The notes: generated by a model from the letters alone, not told the origin. A stretch of DNA of 64,000 nt from an uncultured Bacteroides sp. (GCA_959606905.1 CAUHML010000012.1:10461-74460); one strand, 5' to 3'; counted from the first letter of the stretch, positions 54,956-63,916 are shown. Translations and numbers: made by a program.

Positions 54956-56065
54956 ATGAAAAATTTGAGATATTTATTTTTAGTATGCCTTACATGGATG
55001 ATATTAGGAAGCTGTGGGGAAGAATATGTGTATAATACACGAGTTGTTACTGGAGTTGATTTATTGGATGTGGGAGAAGAAGGTAATTTATTGTTTTCGC
55101 GAGGAGAAAATGGGGAAATTAAAGTTAGAATAACTCCGGTAGATGCGATTGATAAAAAGGATTATACTTTTTCGTATAAGAGTAGCGACGAGAGCATATT
55201 TACGGTCGATGATACGGGAGGAATACGCGCACTTGCTGTGGGAGAAGCCACTTTGACAGTACAGGCAATTAATAATCCGGCCGTGTCTCAGTGTTGTAAA
55301 GTAGTGGTACAACCCAATTGGATACGCACTATTGAATTACCACAAGAATATAAAGATTGTAGTCTGTTAGTGGATTCAAAAATAGATTTAGGGAGTGTTA
55401 TCACTATAAAGCCGGAGCAGGTTGATAATCCGGATGTGATTTATACTTCTTCAAATCCGAATATTGCCACAGTCAGTGAAGATGGAATAGTAACTGGTGT
55501 GTCTAGTGGGAGTGTAGAGATTGTGATTCAAGCTGCGGATCAGGGAGGAGCAGTGGTGAGTGCTTTTATAACTGTAATAGATGAATTGCTGGGAGATTTT
55601 CCACGTCATACGTGGAAGGCTACAGTTTCACATACATTTGTGCCGGATCCTGCAGGAGGCGGTTCCCCGGAAATGTTACTGGATGGTAGTTACAATACTT
55701 TTTTATCAATTAGGAAACCCGGTAAAGGGGTTGAGACACCGGCTGGAGCCAAAATTTTCTTTACGATAGATATGGGGCAGCAGTATCCTTTCAATTATTT
55801 TAGTTGGCATCATAGAGGAGATAATGTTAGTGTAGGTTTGAGAGGTTCAAAAGTAGACATATATGGTAGCCTGGATGGGGAAACTTTTGATTTGATACAA
55901 AATGAAATACTGTTAGATACCGGAGCAGATGCCAGTACAGGGGAGAAGATAATATTGGATGATACATCTTCTTGTCGGTATGTTCGTTTTGTAATTACAG
56001 GTTATAGTACAAGTGCAGGTTCAGCCGTTCAGATTTCAGAAATTCAGATTGGTAGAGATAAATAA
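54956..56065 (+). CDS. Surface lipoprotein with Ig-like and discoidin-like domains
   Basis: A 369-residue lipoprotein (Cys20 in LGSC). Two BIG2-type Ig domains (about 30-120 and 125-210) show YKSSDESIFTVDDTGGIRALAVGEATLTV-like and YTSSNPNIATVSEDGIVTG-like strands. The C-terminal domain (about 215-369) looks like a discoidin (F5/8 type C) carbohydrate-binding module: MLLDGSYNTFLSIRKPG, FFTIDMGQQYPFNYFSWHHRG and CRYVRFVITGY. No catalytic residues are seen. It is 12 bases after the M60 gene and probably is the surface glycan-binding protein of this PUL. Confidence 0.82.
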   Translation: MKNLRYLFLVCLTWMILGSCGEEYVYNTRVVTGVDLLDVGEEGNLLFSRGENGEIKVRITPVDAIDKKDYTFSYKSSDESIFTVDDTGGIRALAVGEATLTVQAINNPAVSQCCKVVVQPNWIRTIELPQEYKDCSLLVDSKIDLGSVITIKPEQVDNPDVIYTSSNPNIATVSEDGIVTGVSSGSVEIVIQAADQGGAVVSAFITVIDELLGDFPRHTWKATVSHTFVPDPAGGGSPEMLLDGSYNTFLSIRKPGKGVETPAGAKIFFTIDMGQQYPFNYFSWHHRGDNVSVGLRGSKVDIYGSLDGETFDLIQNEILLDTGADASTGEKIILDDTSSCRYVRFVITGYSTSAGSAVQISEIQIGRDK

Positions 56066-56662
56066 TATGGATATTTGGTAAAGAAATGTATGAGTGTTAA
56101 ATGATGTAGTTTTTTAGGAAACATTGTAAAGTATAAAAATGAAATATTCATAAATATGAAAATAATAATTGGGCTATAACATCATTTGTCAAAATCATCT
56201 GTCAATTCTCCAAGTTTCATGCCACTGTGAGTAGTGGGGATATCGGTTGCAATGTTGAGGTGGAATCTGGGGATTTGTCTCTCCATCCTTTCTTGGATGA
56301 TACCTGTTGCATTAAAGATGTGTGTGGATATCTTCACACATTCGATTTACCTACTTTTATTTTCCAGCCAGCCTGTGGGAATAGCAGTCTTTTATGGGAA
56401 CTGGAGGACAAAAGGCTAGGGATTTGACTGGTAATAATCGTGGACATTTCGGTTGCTTTGGTTTGAAAATCAAATATCTGAACGGCGGTATACACAAGAT
56501 GGATGTATTTCTAAAATCAAAGGTAAAAAGATGTAGTTACGATACTGTAATAAGTATTTGTCTAATCGCTTTTTGCTTTGAAAATGATAGTAATTTTAAT
56601 TTTGAATCAGTGTAGCTTTCAATTATTGATTCGTATTTTTTTATTAACAATTAAATAAATTT
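56066..56662. other. Gap inside the second PUL, possible decayed DNA
   Basis: About 600 bases between two PUL genes. Several short frames overlap (for example 56227-56427 and 56394-56615) without signal, domain or promoter, and the base composition in the middle (56200-56450) is richer in G+C than in the flanks. This looks like the remains of a gene with frame damage, but I do not recognise the family. Confidence 0.4.
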
Positions 56663-59059
56663 ATGAAACAATTTTTTTTTGATAAGAATGTTCGTATGGC
56701 CTTTGCAGGTTTGTCCTGTATGGCTTTACTCGGTTTACCCCAATCGGCGGTAGCTCAAGATATGACAGTTTATCCTTATGCGGAAGATTATCAAGTGATT
56801 ACCCGTGATGGAGCGTGGTGTTGGTTTTCCGATCCTCGTGCTATTTATGTGGATGATAAGATGTTTGGCGGTTTTGTAGATAAGGAAGGCAGTATTTGGG
56901 CTTTCTGCTATGATCCTTCCACCTGCCAAAGTAAGCAGTATAAATTGTTTAATAAGTTGGATTATGACGACCATGCTAATCCTTCAATCATGGCTCTTTC
57001 AGACCAGCGTTTAGTTCTATTCTTTTCAGCACATGGAGGAACTAAAAATTCTCCTATTTATTATGCTGTCAGTAAATATCCGTCCGATATTTCATCTTGG
57101 GAGGAAGTACAAGAGATTAATCCTGAAATGGAGGGAAGTTTAGGTGTTTGCTATACTAATCCCGTAATGTTGTCTGATGAAAATAATCGGGTATATTTAT
57201 TTTTCAGAGGTAGAGATTTTAAACCGACTTGTATTTATACTGATGATTTGAAAACATGGAGTCAACCGATTAATTTAGTACGTAATGATCCAGGATATGG
57301 TCAAGGAGGCCGTCCTTATACTAAAATTACAACTAATCATAAAGATAAAATATTTTTTGCTTTTACCGATGCACATCCTCGGGATCGTGCAACAAATTCC
57401 ATTTATTTTATGATGTATAAAAATGGAAAAATTTGTAAAGCGGATGGTACTGTTGTTTCAGAAACTCTTGGTTCCATAATACCAAGTCAAGTAGACAAAG
57501 TTTATGATGCAACTAGGACTTTCGATAAAGCGTGGATATGGGATATTGCTTTTGATGAATCAGAAAAGCCGATATTAGTTTATGCACGTTTCAGCGATCG
57601 TGATAATAAGCATTCTTATTGGTATGCACGTTGGAATGGAATAAAATGGGAAAACCATAAAATAACTGATGCAGGTCAGTGGTTTCAGCGTACGGAATAT
57701 GTAAAGGAAAAACCGGAATATGAATGTAACTATTCTGGTGGCGTTTATTTAGATCATGAAAATCCTAATATCCTTTACACTTCACGTCCCATCAATGACC
57801 GTTTTGAAATAGAAAAATGGACTTTTACAGGTGGTAAACAAAAATGGATAACAGAAGCTATAACTTACCAGTCAGAAAAAGATAATGTACGCCCTTTTGT
57901 GGTACGTAATCATCGGGGTAGTCAGCCATCTGTACTCTGGATGTATAATTATAAATATCCTGGTTTTAAAGCCTATGATTGTGCTATCCGTACTGATCAA
58001 GAAGCTAAAGGATTTAGCTCCAAGTGGAACAAGAAAGATATTACTATTGTAGCTGATACGGTCTTCCGTTGGGTGATGAAAACATATCAAAAGGATAAAA
58101 ATTATTGTAATCAAGGATGGGTAAGCGGTGTACTTTATAACGGTTTATTTGATTGGGCTGAAATTACAGATAAAAAAGAATATTTCGATTTCATGAAACG
58201 TATTTTTTCACGTTATTACTGGCAGTTAGGCAACCGTATGTATCATGGTGATGATCTTTGTGTAGGTCAAGTCTATCTTGATATGTATGCTAAATACAAA
58301 CAAGAAAAGATGTGGATACCAACCAAAGCTAGAATAGATTGGATTATAGAGAATCCTCCAATTGGAAATATAGATATAACTAAAGGGGTAAGTGATCGTT
58401 GGTGGTGGTGTGATGCCCTCTATATGGCTCCGGCTATTTTTACACGTCTGTATACACTGACTGGTGATAAAAAATATTTAAAATTTGCTCATAAAGAATA
58501 TTTGGATTGTTATGAACATTTATATGATAAAGATGAACATTTATTCTTTCGTGATGGCAAATATCTTAACGCAAAGGATGAAAAAGGAGGCAAAGTATTT
58601 TGGAGCCGGGGAAATGGTTGGGTGCTTGGTGGATTGGCCGAAGTATTGAAATATTTGCCTGAAGAAGACAAAAAATATCGTCCTTTTTATGAACAGCTGT
58701 TGCAGGAAATGAGTGAGAAGATAGCTTCTTTACAAAGAGAAGACGGTTATTGGAGAACTAACTTATTAAATGCTGATATTTATCCTATGCCGGAGACTAG
58801 TGGAACGGGACTATTTACTTACGCTATCATGTATGGTATTAATCAGGGTATTTTACCTGCAGATAAATATTTACCGATAGTAAGGAAAGGCTGGGATGCA
58901 ATGGTAAAAGCTGTTAATACGGAAGGAAAAGTGGGCTGGACACAGATGGTGGCACAAAAACCCGGAAAAGTGGTAAAAAAAGATACAAGGGCTTATTCGG
59001 TAGGCAGTTTGTTAATGATTGCTTCAGAATTATATAGATATTTGGACAATAACAAGTAA
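56663..59059 (+). CDS. BNR-repeat and GH105-type fusion hydrolase
   Basis: A 798-residue secreted protein with a long signal peptide ending near AVAQD (residue 32). The first part (about 40-430) is a BNR-4-like propeller with WCWFSDPRAIYVDD, DDHANPSIM and SGGVYLDHENPNILYTSR. The second part (about 450-795) is an (alpha/alpha)6 barrel like GH105/GH88 unsaturated uronyl hydrolases, with RWWWCDALYMAPAIF holding the likely catalytic Asp584, then SRGNGWVLGGLAEVL and PETSGTGLFTYAIMYGI. GH105 enzymes act on unsaturated uronic acids made by lyases. No lyase is in this PUL, so the role beside a mucin-type peptidase is open. It may be read with the PUL or from its own start. Confidence 0.82.
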   Translation: MKQFFFDKNVRMAFAGLSCMALLGLPQSAVAQDMTVYPYAEDYQVITRDGAWCWFSDPRAIYVDDKMFGGFVDKEGSIWAFCYDPSTCQSKQYKLFNKLDYDDHANPSIMALSDQRLVLFFSAHGGTKNSPIYYAVSKYPSDISSWEEVQEINPEMEGSLGVCYTNPVMLSDENNRVYLFFRGRDFKPTCIYTDDLKTWSQPINLVRNDPGYGQGGRPYTKITTNHKDKIFFAFTDAHPRDRATNSIYFMMYKNGKICKADGTVVSETLGSIIPSQVDKVYDATRTFDKAWIWDIAFDESEKPILVYARFSDRDNKHSYWYARWNGIKWENHKITDAGQWFQRTEYVKEKPEYECNYSGGVYLDHENPNILYTSRPINDRFEIEKWTFTGGKQKWITEAITYQSEKDNVRPFVVRNHRGSQPSVLWMYNYKYPGFKAYDCAIRTDQEAKGFSSKWNKKDITIVADTVFRWVMKTYQKDKNYCNQGWVSGVLYNGLFDWAEITDKKEYFDFMKRIFSRYYWQLGNRMYHGDDLCVGQVYLDMYAKYKQEKMWIPTKARIDWIIENPPIGNIDITKGVSDRWWWCDALYMAPAIFTRLYTLTGDKKYLKFAHKEYLDCYEHLYDKDEHLFFRDGKYLNAKDEKGGKVFWSRGNGWVLGGLAEVLKYLPEEDKKYRPFYEQLLQEMSEKIASLQREDGYWRTNLLNADIYPMPETSGTGLFTYAIMYGINQGILPADKYLPIVRKGWDAMVKAVNTEGKVGWTQMVAQKPGKVVKKDTRAYSVGSLLMIASELYRYLDNNK

Positions 59060-59084
59060 ACCTACCATAAGCGTATTTTAATTT

Positions 59085-59172
59085 GGTACTAATATACATA
59101 CTTACACAGGAAATCCTTCCGTCCGCGGAGGGATTTCTTTTCAATTGTACGTATCTGTAAATTTGTCCGCGG
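59085..59172 (+). repeat. 88-bp direct repeat, right copy, with terminator hairpin
   Basis: Gap-free match to 44292-44379. It includes a strong hairpin, GAAATCCTTCCG (59110-59121) against CGGAGGGATTTC (59126-59137) with one G-U pair, followed by TTTT, 50 bases after the GH105 gene. So it probably also ends PUL transcription. The decayed transposase begins 67 bases further on. Confidence 0.75.
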
Positions 59173-59238
59173 ATTTCTTTGATATTTCATAAAATCTTTG
59201 TAATTTGTTATGTCATAAAATAATTGGAGGACAGCCTT

Positions 59239-59833
59239 ATGAAAGACCCGCTTGGTATCAAAATAAATTCGATCCCAGTTCTTTACAAGCTGTTTCCAAA
59301 TGAAGAAGCCTGCATTAACTATCTTGTAACTTTTAATTAGAACGGTACTCCCATTTCACTGTTTGATAAAACTTCAAAAGTCTATAAATTAAAAAACGGA
59401 AATTATCGCTGTAAAAACACAGAAAAGAATTTTACTGTAAAAATAGGAACCATATTTGAGAAAATAAAGATTGACCTATAAAGGTAGTTCGTTGTTATAT
59501 GCTTGTTAACCATAAAGCGGGGCTTTCTTTCTATCGGTTGGCAAAAGATATAGATGTTACTCAAAAACAGCGTGGTTTATGTTACACAAAATAAGAAGTC
59601 AAATGTATCTTGCTAACGAAAATCTTCTAATGGGTGAGGTGGAAACTGGTGAAACACTTATCGGGGGTAGAAACAAAAATAGTCATTGGAACAAGAAAAT
59701 GGCATATTCACAAGGACATTCCCATAAAGACAAAACTCCGGTAGTTGGAATGATACAATGGGATTCCTTAATAGTTTACAGGCTCATAATCATTGTTATC
59801 CTTATAACACGCAATAAACAAACAGATACATGA
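59239..59833 (+). pseudogene. Decayed IS1595-family transposase
   Basis: Pieces of an IS1595-type transposase are spread over frames. The first piece (ATG 59239) reads FPNEEACINYL and is cut by TAG at 59338, where the family has a Trp. Next come ISLFDKTSKVYKLKNGNYRC and FTVKIGTIFEKIKI, stop, then HKAGLSFYRLAKDIDVTQKQ. A frame change near 59580 restores MLHKIRSQMYL and GEVETGETLIGGRNKN, ending in DKTPVVGMIQW. The first catalytic Asp of the DDE core (usual form VEVDET) is Gly here, and the C-terminal third is missing. It is not active. It marks a past insertion at the right border of the second PUL. Confidence 0.8.
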
Positions 59834-59992
59834 CACTACCATACAAAATTAATTCTTCGTCTTTGAATTTGTTGGCAGATTCTTCCATATTATGAGATGT
59901 TTTGTTGGAGATGTGCTTTTATGCTGATATTTATTCTAGTATCTCTCGTCTTCAATTCTCCGACCTGATACTTTATAAGAAATGCAAGGATA

Positions 59993-61312
59993 TTATTCAA
60001 GCTTTAGAAACATTTCTTTTAGATTGATTGTCACGCAGTCAAACTGATTCACCATATCCATACCGATAATCCCTGCATCATCTGATGTCTGGAAATCACC
60101 GTTTGTAGTATCCACTGCAAGATTTTTCAATTCGACCGGAACTTTACCGACCTTTATGCGGAAGGACGGTAAGCGCAATATTTCTTTTGTTACCACTATG
60201 TTGAAGCCGCCACCCGTAATGTGTTCCCGTTTGCCGGAAGCGTCGAGTTCGGACTTATGGCCTTCATAATATCGGTAATACAAGCCGGCAGTAGAACATC
60301 CTGTGTCAAAGTGCAACTTGAGCCTTTCCCCATTGTTTGCCTCTGCTTTTATTTTCAGTGCGCGGTCGGTCAATATCATGTTACGTCCCGAAGCGGGGAG
60401 CGGTGTAGATGATACAGGAAAGACAATTTTTTTTTCTTTCGGATAGATACGCAGTTCATCGAACAAATTGATAAAATCCATGCCGAGAATTGCGTCAACC
60501 CTCATGACACTGTCCAGCGCGTTAGGCGGAGCAACAGTAATGAGTGGATAATGGAAAATCATGCTACCAATCTGCATATTCTCCACTGTTCCCATTTGTC
60601 CGTTCATAGCTCCGGGAAGCGTTGAATTGATTGTCAGCGAATCATTCAATATACGTACACCTACCTCTTTGGCAAAACGTTCGGACATGAAACTGGTTCC
60701 GGCACCGGTATCAAAAATGAAGCGGTATGTTTTTCCGTTGATTATAACAGGTATTAAAATTGTTGTACCCCGCCAACCCTTCGGTTCAACACTTGTCGGT
60801 AGTTTTACTTTTTCTATTTCAATAGGGACGGATACATCGCAATCCGGTCGTGTGATACTTGGTGCCGGGATGCTACTCAATTTGCTATAGAAAGAAAAGA
60901 CCTGCTCAAGTCCTTCATAAGCCTCTTTCTCTGCATTTTGTGCTTTAAGCTGGTCAATGATGCTTTGTGCATTCTGCGCTGCTGAAGCATAATTGCCCCT
61001 TAAACCGTCTATTTGACAGGCCAGTATAGTCATGCCAAGTACATTTGAACCTCCAATTTCATTCTGGTGATTGGTAAGTAGTTTCCGGATGCCGCTTATT
61101 GCTTTATCCGGACGGTTGAAGTTATAATCAATCATGATTTCCGACATCAGTTTAAGAAAATCAACCTGCATGGAATCTTTTAAGATCGGATAGTTTTCTT
61201 CCAGACCGAACCAGTCCGACTGATTGATAAGTATTCCGATACGTTCGTCGGCACTTTGTGAAAAAACAGGGATAGAAAAAAGGACCGCTGCTAATAAAAA
61301 TAATTTCTTCAT
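59993..61312 (-). CDS. Retropepsin-like aspartic protease domain protein
   Basis: A 439-residue exported protein with a signal peptide ending near VFSQSA (residue 20). A helical TPR-like region (about 25-150) precedes two half-domains, each with an aspartic protease motif: Asp201 in FIFDTGAGTSFMSERFAKEVG and Asp336 in LHFDTGCSTAGLYY, with hydrophobic-Gly motifs DAILGMDFINLFDE and AGIIGMDMVNQFDC after each. So a single chain could form a pepsin-like pair, while retropepsins use two chains. It would act in the periplasm or at the outer membrane. Its substrate is unknown. It is not near any gene that suggests a partner. Confidence 0.8.
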   Translation of the reverse strand: MKKLFLLAAVLFSIPVFSQSADERIGILINQSDWFGLEENYPILKDSMQVDFLKLMSEIMIDYNFNRPDKAISGIRKLLTNHQNEIGGSNVLGMTILACQIDGLRGNYASAAQNAQSIIDQLKAQNAEKEAYEGLEQVFSFYSKLSSIPAPSITRPDCDVSVPIEIEKVKLPTSVEPKGWRGTTILIPVIINGKTYRFIFDTGAGTSFMSERFAKEVGVRILNDSLTINSTLPGAMNGQMGTVENMQIGSMIFHYPLITVAPPNALDSVMRVDAILGMDFINLFDELRIYPKEKKIVFPVSSTPLPASGRNMILTDRALKIKAEANNGERLKLHFDTGCSTAGLYYRYYEGHKSELDASGKREHITGGGFNIVVTKEILRLPSFRIKVGKVPVELKNLAVDTTNGDFQTSDDAGIIGMDMVNQFDCVTINLKEMFLKLE

Positions 61313-61489
61313 TTGTTTTGGGTATTTTATAGTTCTGTATTTATGTGTATTTTTCTGACTATATTTTATTTGTTATATCCATAAGCTGTTTTGTTTCTTT
61401 GGGTATGGTGGTAAATATAGTGAATTAATCAGAAACGTAGAATAAGGTTCGTTTTTATTTTAGGAAAGTTTGTTCAAAAACATAAAATT

Positions 61490-61526
61490 CGCCCTCTGCC
61501 AATCTTCAAAAGACTGACAGAGGGCG
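61490..61526 (-). terminator. Hairpin after the thioredoxin gene
   Basis: On the minus strand CGCCCTCTGTCA (61526-61515) pairs with TGGCAGAGGGCG (61501-61490) with one mismatch, followed by AATTTTATGTTTTTG. It lies 29 bases after the stop of the thioredoxin gene. Confidence 0.65.
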
Positions 61527-61554
61527 GCTACCATGACGAGAAAAAAGTCGAAGT

Positions 61555-62052
61555 TTATTGCTTGGCTTCGTTATTTTGTTTCAACAGAAATTCATCAATT
61601 GCTTTCTTCAGTTGGTCTTTGGGCAAAGCTCCCTGTGAGATTCTAGGCTGTTCGTTCATCGGAATCATCAGCAAGGTAGGGATGCTGCGAATGCCGAAAG
61701 CGGCGGCCAAATCCTGTTCTTGGTCCACATCAATTTGATAGATATCTATTTTACCACTATATTCTTTGCTAAGTTCTTCAAGAATAGGGTGCAGCGCTTT
61801 ACAGGGTCCGCACCAGGTTGCATAGAAATCAACAATTGCCGGACGTTTGCCTTCAAATTTCCAATCGTTCGGATTGGCTTCATAATTATATACTTTCTTC
61901 AAAAAGTCCGCTTTATTTAATGCTATTACTTCCATTTTATTTTCTTTTTTTGTTGGTTCATTACTCTTTTTATTTTCTCCGCTGTTTCCTGCGCAAGCAG
62001 TGGTAGCAAGTACGATAGCGAAGGCACTCATAATACTTTTGATTAGTTTCAT
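61555..62052 (-). CDS. Thioredoxin-fold lipoprotein (WCGPC)
   Basis: A 165-residue lipoprotein (Cys20 in LATTAC) with a thioredoxin domain (about 48-160) and active site WCGPC (80-84) plus the cis-Pro in IRSIPTLL. It should carry out disulfide exchange in the periplasm. I chose the ATG at 62052 because it gives a proper signal peptide and lies 30 bases after a TATCTTTG -7 element at 62083-62090; an upstream in-frame ATG at 62133 would precede the promoter and add a basic, unlikely leader. Confidence 0.9.
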   Translation of the reverse strand: MKLIKSIMSAFAIVLATTACAGNSGENKKSNEPTKKENKMEVIALNKADFLKKVYNYEANPNDWKFEGKRPAIVDFYATWCGPCKALHPILEELSKEYSGKIDIYQIDVDQEQDLAAAFGIRSIPTLLMIPMNEQPRISQGALPKDQLKKAIDEFLLKQNNEAKQ

Positions 62053-62082
62053 AATTCTTTTCTTTTTATTTTTTCTCTGATG

Positions 62083-62113
62083 CAAAGATAGAGGGATTAC
62101 AGTTCCCCTGAAA
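62083..62113 (-). promoter_or_regulatory. Promoter of the thioredoxin gene
   Basis: On the minus strand TTTC (62113-62110), 19 bases, TATCTTTG (62090-62083). Only the last base of the -33 element departs from consensus. Confidence 0.6.
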
Positions 62114-62386
62114 TGGCGATTTGGCCGGAACACTTGGCGAAATTTCCTTTAGACAGTTAGTTAATGCTAAAATATGTCTTTTATTCTTTGGTAGGGAAGA
62201 GATAGACTTGTTTGTGGATATGGTGTACGAGTGGAGATTGTCTATTTGGAATAGCCGTATCACATCTTTGTTGACGGAAGCGCATGAAGTGGTGTATCAT
62301 GTGTCATAGTCAAGGAGTATTATACTTCGGCTTCTCAGGCTAACCACCAATCAATTTGCAGGATATTAGGAGAAAAACGGAGTTAT

Positions 62387-63136
62387 TTATTTTTTGAGTA
62401 TTCGTTTTAAATAGTCGGTATTCGTTAAGTTCACTGTCTCGAAAACACCTTTATAAAAGACGGCAAAGTTATTGAATACGCAAGGCAACTCCTTTGCTTT
62501 TTGTAGCGTATCCACTTGGACGAAAGATACAGGAACGTCATTTGTTTCACAAAACTGTTTTATTATGTCAATGTATTGATAAATATAAGGGCATTGCATA
62601 TCATGATAAATTGTCAGTTCTTTGTTTTCAATCTCTAGTTTCTTGGCGTTTGGTGCAAACTTGGGTGTTGTTCCGTCAAAAGAGAGAGCTAACAACTCAT
62701 ATCCATTATCGGTAGTATCGACAACCTCAAAGCCGAACTTTTTGGCAAATGTCTGGTCGGAAAGCCAGCTCTTTTGTTTTTTTGCCCCGAGCATACAAAC
62801 ACCGGATTTGCCTTTCTCTTTCGCATCAGCCAGACAATACTCCATGAGCGATTGTCCATATCCTTTTCCTTTGGAGCTACCCAGCACCCATAGACAATAC
62901 AGATAATAATAGTTGTTGCCGATGATAGGAACCCAAGCTGTTTCAAGAGGGGCATATTCGATAAAAACCGTGGACTTTGCATTTAATTTTCTAAAGATAT
63001 GACCTTCGCTCAGCCGCTCGGAAAGCCATTGGCGTTTGGCATCAATACCCGGATGAGACTTCTTACTGCGGATAATGCAACATAAATGTTCATCGGTAAG
63101 GTTTTCATTCGTCAGGTTTATAAAATCAGTATTCAT
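62387..63136 (-). CDS. GNAT acetyltransferase with YoaP-like C-terminal domain
   Basis: A 249-residue cytoplasmic protein with two parts. The N-terminal GNAT domain (about 1-165) has YYLYCLWVLGSSKGKGYGQSLMEYCL, where GKGYGQ is the acetyl-CoA pyrophosphate loop. The C-terminal domain (about 175-249) resembles YoaP, with a thioredoxin-like start ELTIYHDMQCPYIYQYI. GNAT-YoaP proteins are common and uncharacterised, so the acceptor is unknown. I use the ATG at 63136, which gives the family start TDFINLTNENLTDEH; a second ATG at 63169 would add 11 residues. A -7 element TACATTTG lies near 63204-63211 on this strand. Confidence 0.78.
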   Translation of the reverse strand: MNTDFINLTNENLTDEHLCCIIRSKKSHPGIDAKRQWLSERLSEGHIFRKLNAKSTVFIEYAPLETAWVPIIGNNYYYLYCLWVLGSSKGKGYGQSLMEYCLADAKEKGKSGVCMLGAKKQKSWLSDQTFAKKFGFEVVDTTDNGYELLALSFDGTTPKFAPNAKKLEIENKELTIYHDMQCPYIYQYIDIIKQFCETNDVPVSFVQVDTLQKAKELPCVFNNFAVFYKGVFETVNLTNTDYLKRILKK

Positions 63137-63203
63137 GTGTACGTTTGTTTTAGGTTTGGACATTATCAATCAGTAAGATGTATTGAGCCTATCTATTATC
63201 ATT

Positions 63204-63211
63204 GTACAAAT
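63204..63211 (-). promoter_or_regulatory. -7 element of the GNAT-YoaP gene
   Basis: On the minus strand TACATTTG fits TAnnTTTG. No clear -33 element is seen. Confidence 0.35.
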
Positions 63212-63303
63212 GTAGCGAATTTATGTAATATTGATTACCTATAAATGACTTTCATTTATGATTGAAGTAAAATAGAGCAAAGCCGTACAGATTTAAACAA
63301 AAT

Positions 63304-63441
63304 AATCTACATAACGAAAAAGTATGCATCATGCTATCATTCATTTTAATAACCTCTTAATTATTAGAAAAATAAGTATGATAGATAGTTTTTTAGAATG
63401 TATCTATCATACTTTTACAGCTAAAATAGAGTATCTATCAT
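63304..63441 (+). repeat. Left arm of a 138/139-bp inverted repeat
   Basis: Complementary, with few mismatches and small gaps, to 63778-63916. The best part is CTATCATTCATTTTAATAAC and the following CTCTTAATTAT. Inside, AAGTATGATAGATA (63374-63387) and TATCTATCATACTT (63401-63414) form a perfect 14-bp hairpin, and another TATCTATCAT lies at 63432-63441. Confidence 0.8.
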
Positions 63442-63558
63442 CAATAAGATAGTTGAATAAAGGATGGGCGGACGTAATATAGCTTGTTTTTGTTGCTATG
63501 AATCCGTATAAATCCGACTATCATGGGTTGATAATCCAACTTTAGCAGCTCTAAGTTT

Positions 63559-63646
63559 GCATCCCACGTATGCGGGCTGTGCATCCCACATGTATAAACC
63601 GTATATCCCACGTATGCAGGCTGTATAGCCCACATGTGTGGGCTAT
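63559..63646 (+). repeat. Four tandem 22-bp repeats
   Basis: Units start at 63559, 63581, 63603 and 63625, each of the form (G/A)(C/T)ATCCCAC(G/A)TATGC(G/A)GGCTGT with variation. The period is 22, not a multiple of three, so it is not a coding repeat. There are no spacers, so it is not a CRISPR array. The last unit, GCCCACATGTGTGGGC, is itself a palindrome. Confidence 0.8.
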
Positions 63647-63777
63647 AAAAATACGACTATTTCTAATAGATTGTTAAGCTGTCAGATATAGGTTATCTTA
63701 CTATAGATCGTGCATTCTTATGCCTTTAAAGAAAGAATTTTATTTAATGCTATACTGGAATTAGGTATAAGCTGGGT

Positions 63778-63916
63778 ATGATAGATATACGTTTTTTACA
63801 ATAAAAGTATGATAGATAAATTAAAAAAAAACTGTCTATCATATTTATTCTTTTGATAATTAAGAGGTTATTAAAATGAATGATAGCGTGATAGATATTT
63901 TTTCATTATGTAGATT
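63778..63916 (-). repeat. Right arm of the 138/139-bp inverted repeat
   Basis: Complement of 63304-63441. It carries TATGATAGATA at 63777-63787 and 63808-63818 and TGTCTATCATA at 63833-63843, so the motif set of the left arm is kept though parts have drifted. Confidence 0.8.

Noticed and set aside
59579..59833. An 84-codon frame taken as a small gene.
   Set aside because: It is the C-terminal fragment of the broken IS1595-type transposase that begins at 59239.
63441..63635. A 64-codon frame on the minus strand with repeated HTW/PAYVGY-like residues.
   Set aside because: The apparent protein repeats come from the 22-bp DNA repeats, whose period is not a multiple of three.
63559..63646. Possible CRISPR array.
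   Set aside because: The 22-bp units are directly joined without unique spacers, and no cas gene is near.
63304..63916. Invertible promoter (phase-variable switch).
   Set aside because: Known Bacteroides invertible promoters use short inverted repeats of about 20 bp with a recombinase nearby. The arms here are much longer and have drifted, and I see no promoter in the core or recombinase gene in the window.
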